Made by a program: the position numbers and the translations under genes. Positions 1 through 7,371 of a stretch of 27,181 bases of DNA are shown here, piece by piece (position 1 is the first letter of the stretch; every line of letters starts with the position of its first letter). Origin of the DNA: JBBDWK01 sp040902885. Its GTDB lineage: Bacteria; Acidobacteriota; Terriglobia; Bryobacterales; Bryobacteraceae. The notes below the pieces were generated by a model. That model had not been told where the DNA came from. It did not search any database and saw only the letters and a list, made by a program, of their open reading frames with translations. The stretch covers positions 1 through 27,181 of the forward strand of contig JBBDWK010000054.1 of NCBI GenBank assembly GCA_040902885.1, written 5' to 3'.

Positions 1-991
1 TCCGATTCTTCCATGCGGCGACCATCAAAGCGGTGGAGCCTTTATCGTAGATCACGTCTCGCGTCCATCTGCTGTTCACATCGATTCCTTCGGCAAGCAC
101 TCTCGAGATTATGCCGAGGTCGCCATCTGCGGCGGCGTGCATGAAAATATTCTTTTTGTGGTCGCCGGGGGGCAAAGGAAAGCCATAACCAAAAACTAGA
201 AGATCGGTCGTACCCTTACCATAGCTCTCTTGGAGTACCTTGAGGAACTCCCCATGAGCGTCAGTGATCAGGATCAACAAGGATCGCTCTGCATTTTTCC
301 GCTCTGACACTTTGGGTCCATATCCATTCGGAATCTTTGTAAATACAATGCGTTTTTGGGGGCTGCCGCGGTTGAACATTATGTTGTCGAGCTCGTACTT
401 GACATCCTCTATCATTGACGCCTTTGCTTCGGGAAACGGGTTTGAGACTTCCACCACTTCGATATGATCCGGAAATTCTTTCCGAGCCTGAGCAGTAATA
501 ACGTCGATTGCCACGTTTAATAGTGTGCTGCTGTTGTCAAAACAAACGTAGCGCGCCCGAATGCCTGGATAGCGTTGCACAGAATGCAGCAAGTCGCTAT
601 AGATGCTGGCGGCGTCGATGATGCGACGAATCGGTTGCGGATTACTGAGGATTCGGGGAGGTCGGTCACGATCCGGAGAAATCTCAAATCCGTGGCTTGT
701 GTCGGTTCGTTCATCGTCTTTGACGGGTGGCGGCGATGCCGGATTTGAGGTGCCCGATTCGTCCGATGCCCCTTGCGCTTCCGCTAAATCGCGGACACCT
801 TCGCCTGCATGCGCACTGGTCCCGCCTGCAGCGGAATCAGGTGCTGCCTCAACAGCTGCGCCCGTACGGAGTTCGTCGGTCGGGAGCGGCAGTCCTCTGT
901 CGGTCTGGCGGCCCATGTCAGACAGCGCGTTTGCCTGTATGCGCTCCTTCAAGATTCCGATATGCAATGCCCGTAGTAATTTACGCAGCAT
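1..991 (-). CDS. Ankyrin-repeat protein with N-terminal alpha/beta region (partial, runs off left edge)
   Basis: The minus strand is open from an ATG at 991 to the window edge, giving 330 residues without a stop. A strong GGGGGAGGT ribosome site lies just upstream. Residues about 1-20 are basic and amphipathic. Residues about 35-120 are a low-complexity Ala/Gly/Ser/Asp/Pro linker. Residues about 125-275 alternate predicted strands and helices. From about residue 279 the protein reads as ankyrin repeats, with FMHAAADGDL, then VLAEGIDVN, then GSTALMVAA, and more repeats probably follow outside the window. The middle region has D152-N-S154-S-T156 and, later, LILITD244, which faintly recall the MIDAS residues of von Willebrand A domains; that is a guess. 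Base composition is low for this genome. It lies 122 bases downstream of a TPR-like gene on the same strand. Function unknown; ankyrin repeats imply protein binding. Confidence 0.85.
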   Translation of the reverse strand, partial: MLRKLLRALHIGILKERIQANALSDMGRQTDRGLPLPTDELRTGAAVEAAPDSAAGGTSAHAGEGVRDLAEAQGASDESGTSNPASPPPVKDDERTDTSHGFEISPDRDRPPRILSNPQPIRRIIDAASIYSDLLHSVQRYPGIRARYVCFDNSSTLLNVAIDVITAQARKEFPDHIEVVEVSNPFPEAKASMIEDVKYELDNIMFNRGSPQKRIVFTKIPNGYGPKVSERKNAERSLLILITDAHGEFLKVLQESYGKGTTDLLVFGYGFPLPPGDHKKNIFMHAAADGDLGIISRVLAEGIDVNSRWTRDVIYDKGSTALMVAAWKNR

Positions 992-1022
992 TCGACCTCC
1001 CCCTAGAGCTGGGAAATATGAT

Positions 1023-1044
1023 ATTCCAAAAGCCCATTCCAAAA
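1023..1044 (-). repeat. Direct repeat ATTCCAAAA x2, 13-base period, upstream of the ankyrin gene
   Basis: Two identical 9-base units occupy 1023-1031 and 1036-1044, separated by GCCC. They sit 32-53 bases upstream of the ankyrin-gene start at 991, in the gap after the TPR-like gene. An AT-rich stretch resembling a minus-strand -10 element lies beside them at 1014-1023. This could be a regulator binding site or part of a promoter; no consensus -35 was found. Confidence 0.35.
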
Positions 1045-1113
1045 CTCCGACTGCTCATCTGTTGTTTTGTCGGACGGTGCTGGCCTGCTGAACATGATCG
1101 ATCCTGACTAACA

Positions 1114-2028
1114 TCACAGCCGGACCCGCGCAAGATCGAAATGTTCCATGTGCCATTCGGCAGCATCACGAAACGCCTGTACATCTTCAGTAACGGGGTT
1201 ATCGACGATCTTCCTAGCGATTGAGCTCAGTGCCGACTTCGTGAACTTGGGGAACCAATGCCGCTTGGAGAACAGCACACGATTGCCCTCTGTGAGAACC
1301 AAAAAGCAGTTCGACAAATCACGAAGCCGTCTTAGTAGCCAGTAGCCTTCACGCGGTGAGACTTCATCTGGAATGTAGGTCGACAAAAACCCTTCGGCCT
1401 TCCACGCTTCAGAAGAATCGCTCTCTATGAGGAGATAGTGAGCGACCGCCGGGTACGAAGGCGCCTCCGACCATACGGGAATCCATTTCGCACGTCTTTG
1501 AGGTGACAATGACCCCGGCACGCCGAACTGTTCGGACCTCGCGACTATGGCCACTCCGACTTGGAGGCCATCGCGGACGAGGTAAACCATCGTGGGTTGA
1601 GATCGACTGCAGATACCGGGATGAAGAGCGGTGTCAAATTCGGACATTGGAGGGAGGTCGAACAGGGTCGTCCAGTTCTTACCGCATTTCATCAGCATCT
1701 GAGCATCCAAGTGATCCGGCCGTATCAGTACAGCTTGCTGCAGTAAGTCGTCAGCATCCGCTCCACGAAGGGCGTGCCGGCACGCTGCGGCTTTTGCGAA
1801 CAGCAGGTCCGGATCAGTAGGGCAGACTCTCAGGGCGCGGTCAATCGCTGCGATAAGCTGTGGAGCCTCGTGCGTAGTGGTCTGCGTAAATGTCAGGTCG
1901 TCGGAAACTTTAATGACTTGGTTAGCAACTTCCGCCGCCAGCCTAGTCTCCTTGGCGGCTGGATGATCAGGATGTGCGAGCCCAGTGGGTTGCGAACGCC
2001 AGCGAACTAGGTCTCTCAAAAAAGGCAT
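1114..2028 (-). CDS. TPR-like hypothetical protein
   Basis: This 304-residue protein has no recognised catalytic family. Residues about 55-115 form a short tetratricopeptide-like helical stretch (AIDRALRVCPTDPDLLFAKAA followed by a similar unit ending LIRPDHLDAQ). The remaining two thirds look like a mixed alpha/beta globular domain with several Trp and Arg residues and no signal peptide or membrane segment, so it is probably cytosolic. The start is secure: AGGAGGT at 2034-2040 lies 5 bases before ATG 2028. A near-consensus promoter lies 58-86 bases upstream. The ankyrin-repeat gene follows on the same strand after 122 bases, which suggests a two-gene unit. Codon use and GC are lower than in the core genes to the right, consistent with horizontal acquisition. 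Function is not assigned. Confidence 0.8.
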   Translation of the reverse strand: MPFLRDLVRWRSQPTGLAHPDHPAAKETRLAAEVANQVIKVSDDLTFTQTTTHEAPQLIAAIDRALRVCPTDPDLLFAKAAACRHALRGADADDLLQQAVLIRPDHLDAQMLMKCGKNWTTLFDLPPMSEFDTALHPGICSRSQPTMVYLVRDGLQVGVAIVARSEQFGVPGSLSPQRRAKWIPVWSEAPSYPAVAHYLLIESDSSEAWKAEGFLSTYIPDEVSPREGYWLLRRLRDLSNCFLVLTEGNRVLFSKRHWFPKFTKSALSSIARKIVDNPVTEDVQAFRDAAEWHMEHFDLARVRL

Positions 2029-2085
2029 AGCATACCTCCTACCTGCCGCGTTTTCCCGTAGTCGTACAGAGGTCGCCGGAAGAGA

Positions 2086-2114
2086 AGTATACTACCGACC
2101 TCCTTCGATGTCAA
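2086..2114 (-). promoter_or_regulatory. Sigma70-type promoter for the TPR-like/ankyrin unit
   Basis: Read on the minus strand, a perfect -35 TTGACA (2109-2114) is separated by 17 bases from TATACT (2086-2091). Transcription would start near 2079, leaving a leader of about 50 bases before ATG 2028. This is the closest match to the housekeeping consensus seen in the window. Confidence 0.75.
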
Positions 2115-2138
2115 AAACGCGTTGACAAAAACTTGACA
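2109..2138. promoter_or_regulatory. Candidate operator: TGTCAA/TTGACA repeats overlapping the -35
   Basis: On the plus strand TGTCAA (2109-2114) is followed 7 bases later by its inverse TTGACA (2122-2127), and a second TTGACA lies at 2133-2138, exactly 11 bases further on. The first two form a 19-base inverted repeat; the last two are part of a tandem TTGACAAAAA direct repeat. One arm is itself the -35 element of the minus-strand promoter, so a protein bound here would compete with RNA polymerase. The regulator is unknown. Confidence 0.45.
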
Positions 2139-2189
2139 AAAAGGAGAAAAGACAAGAAAGAGGCAACCGATTCGGGAACTGCGCGCAGC

Positions 2190-2915
2190 CTACCCCGGAG
2201 TCGCAACGAACCGATAACCCACCCCGCGTACCGTGAGCAGGTGGCGCGGGCGTGTTGGGTCGTCTTCGATGTAACGCCGCAAGCGCACGATGAAATTGTC
2301 GACCGCCCGCGTGTCGGTGTCCTCTTGAAGGCCCCAGACCTCTTCGAGCATCGCCTTCCGGGACACGGGCTTGCCCTCGTGCTGGATCAGGTAGCGAAGG
2401 AGGTTCGCTTCCATCAGCGTCAGCGGAAATACCTGGCCGCGGACGCGCAGCTCCAGAAAATCGAAGCTCACCGACTTCTCGCCGAAGGTGAACGTGTCCG
2501 GCTCCTCCGGCTGCGCGGCGGCCTGGTCGGAAGAGGCGTTCAGCCACTCGCGGCGCCGCAGCAGGCTGCGAATGCGCGCGATCAGGATGGCAAGCTCGAA
2601 GGGCTTGGTGAGATAGTCGTCGGCTCCCGCGGCAAAGCCTTTCAGCACGTCGTCGGGATGACCACGAGCGGTCAGCATCAGCGTGGGGATGAACTGTCCG
2701 GACCTGCGCATCTCGGACATTACGCTGAAACCGTCCTGGCCCGGCAGCATCACGTCCAGCACCACCACGTCGAAGGAGGGCGATTCCATCTTGAGCAGCT
2801 CGAGCGCCGACTCTCCCGTTTCCACGACCTGCACCTGATAGCCTTCCGCTTCCAGGTTGAAGCGCAACCCATCGGCAAGGTGCTGCTCGTCTTCCACCAC
2901 CAGAACCCGGCTCAT
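2190..2915 (-). CDS. OmpR/PhoB-type response regulator
   Basis: This 241-residue two-component response regulator has a receiver domain (residues 1-120) with acidic pocket E8-D9, phospho-acceptor D54 in VLDVMLPG, T83 and K105 in TKPF. A C-terminal winged-helix DNA-binding domain (about 140-238) follows, with the typical ending RAVDNFIVRLRRYIE..TVRGVGYRF. The start is ATG 2915, which overlaps the TGA stop of the upstream kinase gene (ATGA), so the two are translationally coupled. The frame stays open upstream to 3341, but that part is antisense-like sequence inside the kinase gene and lacks the family N-terminus. It acts in the cytoplasm on DNA. Its targets are not visible; the divergent Oar-like receptor gene is a plausible one by position only. 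Confidence 0.95.
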   Translation of the reverse strand: MSRVLVVEDEQHLADGLRFNLEAEGYQVQVVETGESALELLKMESPSFDVVVLDVMLPGQDGFSVMSEMRRSGQFIPTLMLTARGHPDDVLKGFAAGADDYLTKPFELAILIARIRSLLRRREWLNASSDQAAAQPEEPDTFTFGEKSVSFDFLELRVRGQVFPLTLMEANLLRYLIQHEGKPVSRKAMLEEVWGLQEDTDTRAVDNFIVRLRRYIEDDPTRPRHLLTVRGVGYRFVATPG

Positions 2916-3805
2916 TTGACGATTGGAAGCTGCAGCACGAAGGTGCTCCCGCGTCCCGGACCCTCGCTTTCCGCCCAGGCGCGGCCGCCGTGCCGCTTGG
3001 CCACGGAACGGACGATGTAGAGGCCCAGGCCGGTCCCTTTCACCCGCGTGGCGAGAGCGCCCGGCACGCGGTAAAAGCGCTTGAAAATGCGCTTCAGCTC
3101 GGTCTTCGGAATGCCCGCTCCCTGGTCCCTCACCCGCAGCGAGATGTACTTCCCGTCGATCTCGGCAGTCTCCACGGTCACGTTCACATCGCGTCCCGAA
3201 TATTTCACGGCGTTGTCGATGAGGTTCGATACGGCGGCCCGCACTTCGTCCAGATCGCCTAGAACCCGCACGTGCGGTCCTGGGCGATAGCGCAGCGATT
3301 CCGCGGAGACGCGATGCAGCGTGCGCGCCCGCTCCAGGCATTCCTCCACCACGCCGCCCAGGTCGATGGTCGAGAAGTTGAGCTTGCGGCCGGCCGGGCC
3401 GATGCGCCCGGTACGCAGGATCTGCTCGATGGTCGCCAGCAGCCGATCGCTATCGTCCACCATGATGCGATAGAAATCTTTGCGTTTCGCCTCGTCGACC
3501 GCGCGCGTCTGCAGCGTTTCCAGATAAAGCCGGATGGAAGCGACGGGCGTCTTCAGTTCGTGCGTGACCGCGTTGATGAAGGCGTCGTGCTGCTCGTTCC
3601 GGCGGATTTCGCGCACCAGGAAAATGGTGTTCAGCACGACACCGGCGATGATGATCGCCAGCAGCAACACACCGAGAAAGAGCAGGATTCCGGTGCGCCA
3701 GTTGAGCAGAATCCAGCCGACGTACAGAAGAAGAATGATGGAAATCAGGGCGGCGCCGAGCGCTATGAAGAACGCGATCGACTTCTGCCGGCCCGGAAGC
3801 ACCAT
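2912..3805 (-). CDS. Sensor histidine kinase with minimal membrane sensor
   Basis: This 297-residue membrane kinase has two closely spaced hydrophobic segments (about 10-34 and 38-64) with only a few residues between them, so there is almost no extracytoplasmic sensor domain. The dimerisation helix carries the phospho-accepting H82 in AVTHELKTP. The ATPase domain shows the N box (N194-LIDN-A199), G1 box D227-QGAG and G2 box G257-TGLG. It is short for the family, whose members usually carry a periplasmic or PAS sensor, and probably senses within the membrane or through a partner. The ATG at 3805 has a GGAG only two bases upstream. It overlaps the response regulator gene by four bases and is divergent from the Oar-like receptor. 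Confidence 0.95.
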   Translation of the reverse strand: MVLPGRQKSIAFFIALGAALISIILLLYVGWILLNWRTGILLFLGVLLLAIIIAGVVLNTIFLVREIRRNEQHDAFINAVTHELKTPVASIRLYLETLQTRAVDEAKRKDFYRIMVDDSDRLLATIEQILRTGRIGPAGRKLNFSTIDLGGVVEECLERARTLHRVSAESLRYRPGPHVRVLGDLDEVRAAVSNLIDNAVKYSGRDVNVTVETAEIDGKYISLRVRDQGAGIPKTELKRIFKRFYRVPGALATRVKGTGLGLYIVRSVAKRHGGRAWAESEGPGRGSTFVLQLPIVK

Positions 3806-3860
3806 AACTCCAGCTTATTCCGATTCGGCCCGCAGGCGCATCCGGCAGGCTGAATCAGGC

Positions 3861-3888
3861 TTGCCGCCGGGTCCTCCGCTGTGATACT
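3861..3888 (+). promoter_or_regulatory. Possible promoter for the Oar-like receptor gene
   Basis: TTGCCG (3861-3866) lies 16 bases before GATACT (3883-3888), which is preceded by an extended -10 TG at 3880-3881. It is the only promoter-like pair noticed in the 110-base divergent gap between the kinase and receptor genes. The match is moderate. Confidence 0.3.
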
Positions 3889-3915
3889 TTAGCCTCCACT
3901 CGCTCCGGAGGCCAA

Positions 3916-6900
3916 ATGAAAACATCTAACCCCTTATTCGCACTGTTTCTCTCGTTCGTTTTGCTTGGAATACTCTCCCCCGGTCCGGCTTCCGCCCAGG
4001 AGTTGCGCGGCAGCGTCCGGGGCGCGGTCACCGATTCCAGCAGCGCGGTGGTCGTCGGCGCGCGAGTCGCGCTCCGCAACGTCGGCACGGCCGTTGAAAC
4101 CGTGCAGGAGACCAATACCGCCGGCCAGTACGTCTTCGATTTCGTCAGCCCCGGAACGTACACGATCACCGTCGCGCTCGAAGGTTTCCGCAGTTTCATC
4201 CAGGAAAACATCCTGGTGCAGACGCGCGGCGACGTCACGGTCAACGCCCGCCTCGAAGTGGGCGCCGTCACCGAAACCGTCAAGGTCACCGAATCGCCGG
4301 TCGCGGTGCAATTCAACCGGACCACCATGGAGACCACGCTCGACACGAAGATGTCGAACTCGCTGCCCATCATTCACCGCAATCCCTTCCTGCTGCTCAC
4401 CATCGATCCCCAGGTGGTCTTCGCTGGAGGCTCCGCCGAGCAGAGCCCTTACCACCACTGGGCCGCCGCCCGGGTGGATGTGGGCGGAGCCACGCAGCTT
4501 AAGAACGACGTTCTGGTGGACGGCTCGCCCAACACCTGGGGACCCAAGACCAACTACGTGCCGCCCATGGACGCCGTCTCGGAAGTGAACGTGCAGCAGA
4601 ACGCCACCGACGCGGAGTACGGCCACTCCGCCGGCGGCGTCATCAGCATGCAAATGAAGAGCGGCACCAACGAGTGGCACGGCACCGCGTATTACTTCGG
4701 CCGCAATCCCAAGCTCAACGCGCTCGCGGACCGCATCACGCGCAGCCCGAACGTGGTTCGGCACAACGTCTGGGGTGCCACCTCCGCAAACCCCATCGTG
4801 AAGAACAAAGTGTTCAACTTCGTCAGCTACGAAGGCCAGAATTTGCGCGAGCCGGTGAACCAGATTGTCAGCCTGCCCACGGCGCTCGAGCGCCAGGGAG
4901 ACTTCTCACAGTCCTTCAATATCCTCGGCGCGCAGCGGACCATCTACGATCCCTACACCACGCAGTTCAACCGCGCCAGCAACACCTCCACGCGGACGCC
5001 GTTCCCGAATAACATCATACCCGGCTCACGCATCGATCCCGTTTCGGCGCGCTTCCTGCAGGACATTTGGGAGCCGAACGGCCCCGGCGACGACATCACC
5101 CGTGTCCGCAACTACAAGAACACCTTCCCGCGCGTCTACGAGTTCTATAACTTCACCGATCGGGTGGACTGGAACGTCAACGACCAGTGGAAGGTCTTCG
5201 GCCGCTTCAGCCGCATGCACACAAATGTGACCTCGCCCAATCCCTCCGGCAGCCCGGCCGGCTCCACGGGTGGATCCGAGCGTAACTCCCTCACCGCCGC
5301 CGGCGACGCTGTCTGGACCGTCAGCCCGCGCGTCATCTTCAACGTCCGCGGCTCCTATAACAAGCCCGTCGACCGCTTCATCGATCCGGTTGCCGAAGTG
5401 GAGGATTACGGCGCTTTCTGGCCCGGCAACAACTGGTACGAGCCGTACGCTAAAACGCTGCCGGCCAACTACTACCCTGGCATCAACGTCGGGGGCTCGG
5501 GTTTCGGCCGCGCGTCCTGGTGGTATTCGGCCCCCGACTTCTGGAACCTGCAGAGCAAAGTCTCCATGCAGATGGGCCGTCACTACGTGAAAGCCGGCGG
5601 GGAGTTCCGGCGCTTCCGCGGCAACTCCGGCTTCTTCCAGCCCGTAGATTTTCGCTTCAGTCCGGCCCACACGGCCGATACGTTCATCAACCCCGACACG
5701 CGCCAGCGCGGCGATGCCTGGGCTAGCATGCTGCTCGGCGTGCTCGATAGCGACACCCGCATCCGCACCTCGCCGCTCTATGCCGCCCGGAACAGCTTCT
5801 ATGGGGCGTACATACAGGACGACTTTAAAGTCAACCAGAACGTCACCATCAATATCGGCGTGCGGTACGAGTATGACAGCCCCATTGTCGATACCACGGA
5901 CCGCCTGAGCCGCTTCCTCGATCTCAACTCGCCCATTGCCGAGTTCCAGGGCGCCAACGCTCCCCAACTGCCGGGCCAGGTGCTTGCCGTGAATCCGAAC
6001 GCTCCGGCGTGGAACGGCTCGTGGATTTTCACCGATTCCAGCAATCGTGCGGCTTACAAGTCGCCCAGATTCGCGTTCATGCCCCGGTTCGGCATCGCCT
6101 ACCGTTTGAACGACCGCAGCTCTCTCCGCTTCGGATACTCGCGCTACGTGATCCCGCCGTCCGTGGCGGATACCGGCGGCATCAATCTCAACGACACGAT
6201 TCCCTACCCTGGTTACGAAAACGAGTCTTTCCCTCTGCAGATTCTCGAGGGCATCCCTCAAACCAGATTCAGCGACCCGTTTCCCGCCGGCGTGAACCCG
6301 CTGAATGCGCCTACAGAGAAGAGATTCGGCCGCTACACAAACCTGGGCACAACGGCAAACAGCAGTTGGTTCTTCCAGGATCTGAAGAATGCCTGGAATG
6401 ACCGTATCAACGTCAGCTACCAGGCGCAGATCTTCAGCCAGATCGTAGTGGACGCCACCTACTTCGTCAGCATCGGAACAGACCACTACTATCAGCAGCA
6501 GCTCAACAACCGCGACCCGCGCTTCGACTACCAGCACCAGTCGGCCGTCAACCAGCGCGTCGCGAACCCGTTCCTGAACATCCTCCCGGAGGAACAGTTC
6601 CCCGGCGCCCTGCGCACGCAACCAACCGTCACTGTGGGAGATCTACTGAAACCCTACCCGCAATACGGGCAGCTCACGCAACTGCACACGCCCGGAGTAC
6701 ACCGGCGCTATCAGGCCATCCAGTTGAAGGCGCAGCGGCCCTTCGTCAACGGGTTCAACTTCCTGATCGGTTACAACTACCACCGCACCGGCGCCGACGA
6801 ATTTTTCGACATCCAGGATCACTTCGATAACAATCTCACCTTCCAGGACGCCCCCGACCCGAGGCACAAGTTCAATATCGCGGGCATCTACGATCTGCCC

Positions 6901-7368
6901 TTCGGCCGCGGGCGCAAATTCGCCGCGGGCCTGAACCCGGTCCTCGATACGGTCCTCGGCGGCTGGACCGCCAGCGGCATTTACACCTACATCAGCGGCC
7001 GGTATCTGCGGTTTGGAACGATGCAGGTGTCCGGCGACCCGAAGCTGGACAATCCGACGCAATCCCAGTGGTTCGACATCTCGAAGTTCAGCATTCAGCC
7101 GGCCTTTACACGCCGAACGAACCCCCTCCAAATGCCAGGCGTGACCGGCCCGAGAATCTCGGCGGTGGATATGACGCTGGCGAAGACGCACCCGATTACC
7201 GAGCGCGTCGGCCTCGAGATCCGACTGGAAGCATACAACCTGTTCAATAACTTTGTGGGAGCCGACCCGAACCTGACCGTCACCAATGCGCAGTTCGGCC
7301 GCGTCAATGCGCAACGCGCCACGTTCTTCGGGCGCCAGATTCAGTACAACGCCCGCATCCGCTGGTAG
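3916..7368 (+). CDS. Oar-like TonB-dependent outer-membrane protein with carboxypeptidase-regulatory-like domain
   Basis: This 1150-residue protein has a signal peptide (residues 1-27, predicted cleavage at ASA/QE). A carboxypeptidase-regulatory-like beta-sandwich follows at about 31-113 (GSVRGAVTDSSSAVVVGARV..TNTAGQYVFDFVSPGTYTITV), then a plug domain at about 130-255 ending in GGVISMQMKSGTNEWHGTAYYF. A long beta-barrel continues to the aromatic C-terminus YNARIRW typical of outer-membrane proteins. This architecture matches the Oar family, greatly expanded in Acidobacteriota and generally tied to uptake of large or carbohydrate substrates. No clear TonB box was picked out. ATG 3916 has GGAGG four bases upstream. 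It is divergent from a two-component system that may control it (inference). No substrate-defining SusD-like or glycosidase gene is nearby, so the ligand is unknown. Confidence 0.9.
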   Translation: MKTSNPLFALFLSFVLLGILSPGPASAQELRGSVRGAVTDSSSAVVVGARVALRNVGTAVETVQETNTAGQYVFDFVSPGTYTITVALEGFRSFIQENILVQTRGDVTVNARLEVGAVTETVKVTESPVAVQFNRTTMETTLDTKMSNSLPIIHRNPFLLLTIDPQVVFAGGSAEQSPYHHWAAARVDVGGATQLKNDVLVDGSPNTWGPKTNYVPPMDAVSEVNVQQNATDAEYGHSAGGVISMQMKSGTNEWHGTAYYFGRNPKLNALADRITRSPNVVRHNVWGATSANPIVKNKVFNFVSYEGQNLREPVNQIVSLPTALERQGDFSQSFNILGAQRTIYDPYTTQFNRASNTSTRTPFPNNIIPGSRIDPVSARFLQDIWEPNGPGDDITRVRNYKNTFPRVYEFYNFTDRVDWNVNDQWKVFGRFSRMHTNVTSPNPSGSPAGSTGGSERNSLTAAGDAVWTVSPRVIFNVRGSYNKPVDRFIDPVAEVEDYGAFWPGNNWYEPYAKTLPANYYPGINVGGSGFGRASWWYSAPDFWNLQSKVSMQMGRHYVKAGGEFRRFRGNSGFFQPVDFRFSPAHTADTFINPDTRQRGDAWASMLLGVLDSDTRIRTSPLYAARNSFYGAYIQDDFKVNQNVTINIGVRYEYDSPIVDTTDRLSRFLDLNSPIAEFQGANAPQLPGQVLAVNPNAPAWNGSWIFTDSSNRAAYKSPRFAFMPRFGIAYRLNDRSSLRFGYSRYVIPPSVADTGGINLNDTIPYPGYENESFPLQILEGIPQTRFSDPFPAGVNPLNAPTEKRFGRYTNLGTTANSSWFFQDLKNAWNDRINVSYQAQIFSQIVVDATYFVSIGTDHYYQQQLNNRDPRFDYQHQSAVNQRVANPFLNILPEEQFPGALRTQPTVTVGDLLKPYPQYGQLTQLHTPGVHRRYQAIQLKAQRPFVNGFNFLIGYNYHRTGADEFFDIQDHFDNNLTFQDAPDPRHKFNIAGIYDLPFGRGRKFAAGLNPVLDTVLGGWTASGIYTYISGRYLRFGTMQVSGDPKLDNPTQSQWFDISKFSIQPAFTRRTNPLQMPGVTGPRISAVDMTLAKTHPITERVGLEIRLEAYNLFNNFVGADPNLTVTNAQFGRVNAQRATFFGRQIQYNARIRW

Positions 7369-7371
7369 AGC

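Noticed and set aside
603..1107. Plus-strand open frames of 126-162 residues
   Set aside because: They lie antisense to the linker-coding part of the ankyrin-repeat gene, lack ribosome sites and show low-complexity shadow composition.
2133..3020. Plus-strand frame of 295 residues opposite the response regulator
   Set aside because: It is a high-GC antisense shadow of a clear conserved gene and has no domain signal.
2916..3341. Upstream extension of the response-regulator frame
   Set aside because: The added 142 residues are Arg/Gly/Ala-rich out-of-frame sequence inside the kinase gene; the receiver domain begins exactly at ATG 2915.
5026..6621. Minus-strand frame of 531 residues inside the Oar-like gene
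   Set aside because: The opposite strand encodes a continuous conserved receptor; this frame is a GC-driven shadow without ribosome site.
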